From the NCBI GenBank assembly GCA_017623655.1, contig JAGAON010000008.1, positions 1-64,000 on the forward strand: 64,000 nucleotides of DNA, given 5' to 3'. Under the pieces are notes generated by a model. That model was not told the DNA's origin. It saw only the letters and a program-made list of their open reading frames with translations, and searched no databases. Every line of letters starts with the position of its first letter. The first letter of the stretch is position 1. The translations under genes and the position numbers were made by a program. This document shows positions 63,532-64,000 of the stretch, in pieces. The stretch comes from Prevotella sp. Its GTDB lineage: Bacteria; Bacteroidota; Bacteroidia; Bacteroidales; Bacteroidaceae.

Positions 63532-64000
63532 TTAAGCCTCCAAAGCCTTATTGAATTTATCCATCAGCCACGCCTTTTGCTCGGCAATCGTCATGTCGCT
63601 GTTGTCCAAAAGCAACGCGTCCTCCGCCTTGCGCAGCGGCGATACGGCGCGGTTCGAGTCCATATAGTCACGCTTCTGCACGTTTTTCAGTATGTCGTCA
63701 TAGTCCGCCGGCATGCCTTTCGCCTTCAATTCGTCATAGCGTCGCTGCGCCCTTACCTCCGGCGAGGCCGTTACAAACACTTTCAGGTCGGCGTCAGGAA
63801 ACACCGTTGTGCCTATGTCCCTGCCGTCCATCACTATGCCTTTCTCCCTGCCCATCAGCCTCTGCTGCTCCACCATGGCCTCACGCACAAAGGGAATGGC
63901 GGCCACCTTGCTCACGTTATTTGACACTTCAAGTGAGCGTATGGTGTCCTCCACCCTCTCACCGTTAAGGTATGTGTCCGGTTTTCCGGTCTCTTCGTTA
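63532..64000 (-). CDS. cmk: Cytidylate kinase, N-terminus beyond the window
   Basis: The frame reads on past the first in-frame start candidate at 63954 to the window end, with [20 protein letters not shown] continuing into [13 protein letters not shown], both typical of cytidylate kinase. Later motifs are [40 protein letters not shown] and [13 protein letters not shown]. The P-loop (about 70 residues) is missing at the edge. It phosphorylates CMP and dCMP. Confidence 0.95.
   Translation of the reverse strand, partial: NEETGKPDTYLNGERVEDTIRSLEVSNNVSKVAAIPFVREAMVEQQRLMGREKGIVMDGRDIGTTVFPDADLKVFVTASPEVRAQRRYDELKAKGMPADYDDILKNVQKRDYMDSNRAVSPLRKAEDALLLDNSDMTIAEQKAWLMDKFNKALEA

Overview
The window reads as a chromosomal segment of a Bacteroidales bacterium, most likely Prevotellaceae or a close relative. 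The evidence is the repeated Bacteroidetes promoter signature (TAnnTTTG, usually with a TTG about 20 bases upstream), the scarcity of Shine-Dalgarno sequences, an S16 protein with a long Lys/Ala/Glu tail, type IX secretion genes (PorQ, PorE-like) with a cargo protein carrying a sorting domain, TamB with lipoprotein-type BamA partners, and a GDE-GT4-GH57 glycogen cluster. No rRNA, tRNA or CRISPR array was seen. About 45 protein genes are supported, and both ends of the window cut genes: a tyrosine-recombinase N-terminus on the left and cytidylate kinase on the right.

Layout. 0-4 kb: recombinase fragment, AT-rich WG-repeat lipoprotein, secreted beta-propeller, small outer-membrane barrel. 3.9-11.7 kb: rpsP, then a tightly packed seven-gene run (bifunctional nuclease-UVR protein, RsmE, DUF4836-like lipoprotein, an ABC ATPase with degenerate motifs, its permease, a U32 protein, a membrane zinc-ribbon protein). 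11.7-14.9 kb: a plastic zone with repeats, a clostripain-type lipoprotein, a helicase-associated-domain protein and a decayed phage-like fragment. 14.9-19.6 kb: glycogen metabolism. 20-27.8 kb: a DPP-type S9 peptidase, GH28, a His-rich COG0523 GTPase, a methyltransferase, a cupin and an HxlR regulator. 28-37.5 kb: a Tam locus in which one tamB is flanked by two different BamA-family lipoproteins. 39-45.6 kb: a T9SS cargo protein preceded by a structured RNA, then a GH43-GH30 pair. 46-48.3 kb: an ExbB/ExbD energiser. 48.4-56.4 kb: Lrp, thyA, folA, porQ, polyprenyl synthase, tatD, porE-like and an rRNA m5C methyltransferase, all collinear. 56.6-64 kb (minus strand): trmB, DUF975, ilvE, two small porins sharing a leader motif, topB, cmk.

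The most distinctive non-coding feature is a dense set of dispersed palindromic repeats confined to intergenic gaps. Family A (eight copies, built on GGTGCTGATTACA) includes one copy with compensatory changes in both arms. Family B/C has the GTAGRGACG frame with varying inner arms. Family D consists of large CCCCGAAGGGG palindromes. Families E and F are also present, with one B copy sitting inside an F copy. The other leading signal is a roughly 100-nt structured RNA at 39148-39248 with mutually exclusive stems and an intrinsic terminator just before a T9SS cargo gene. All homology statements come from recognising motifs in the sequence; no database search was run.
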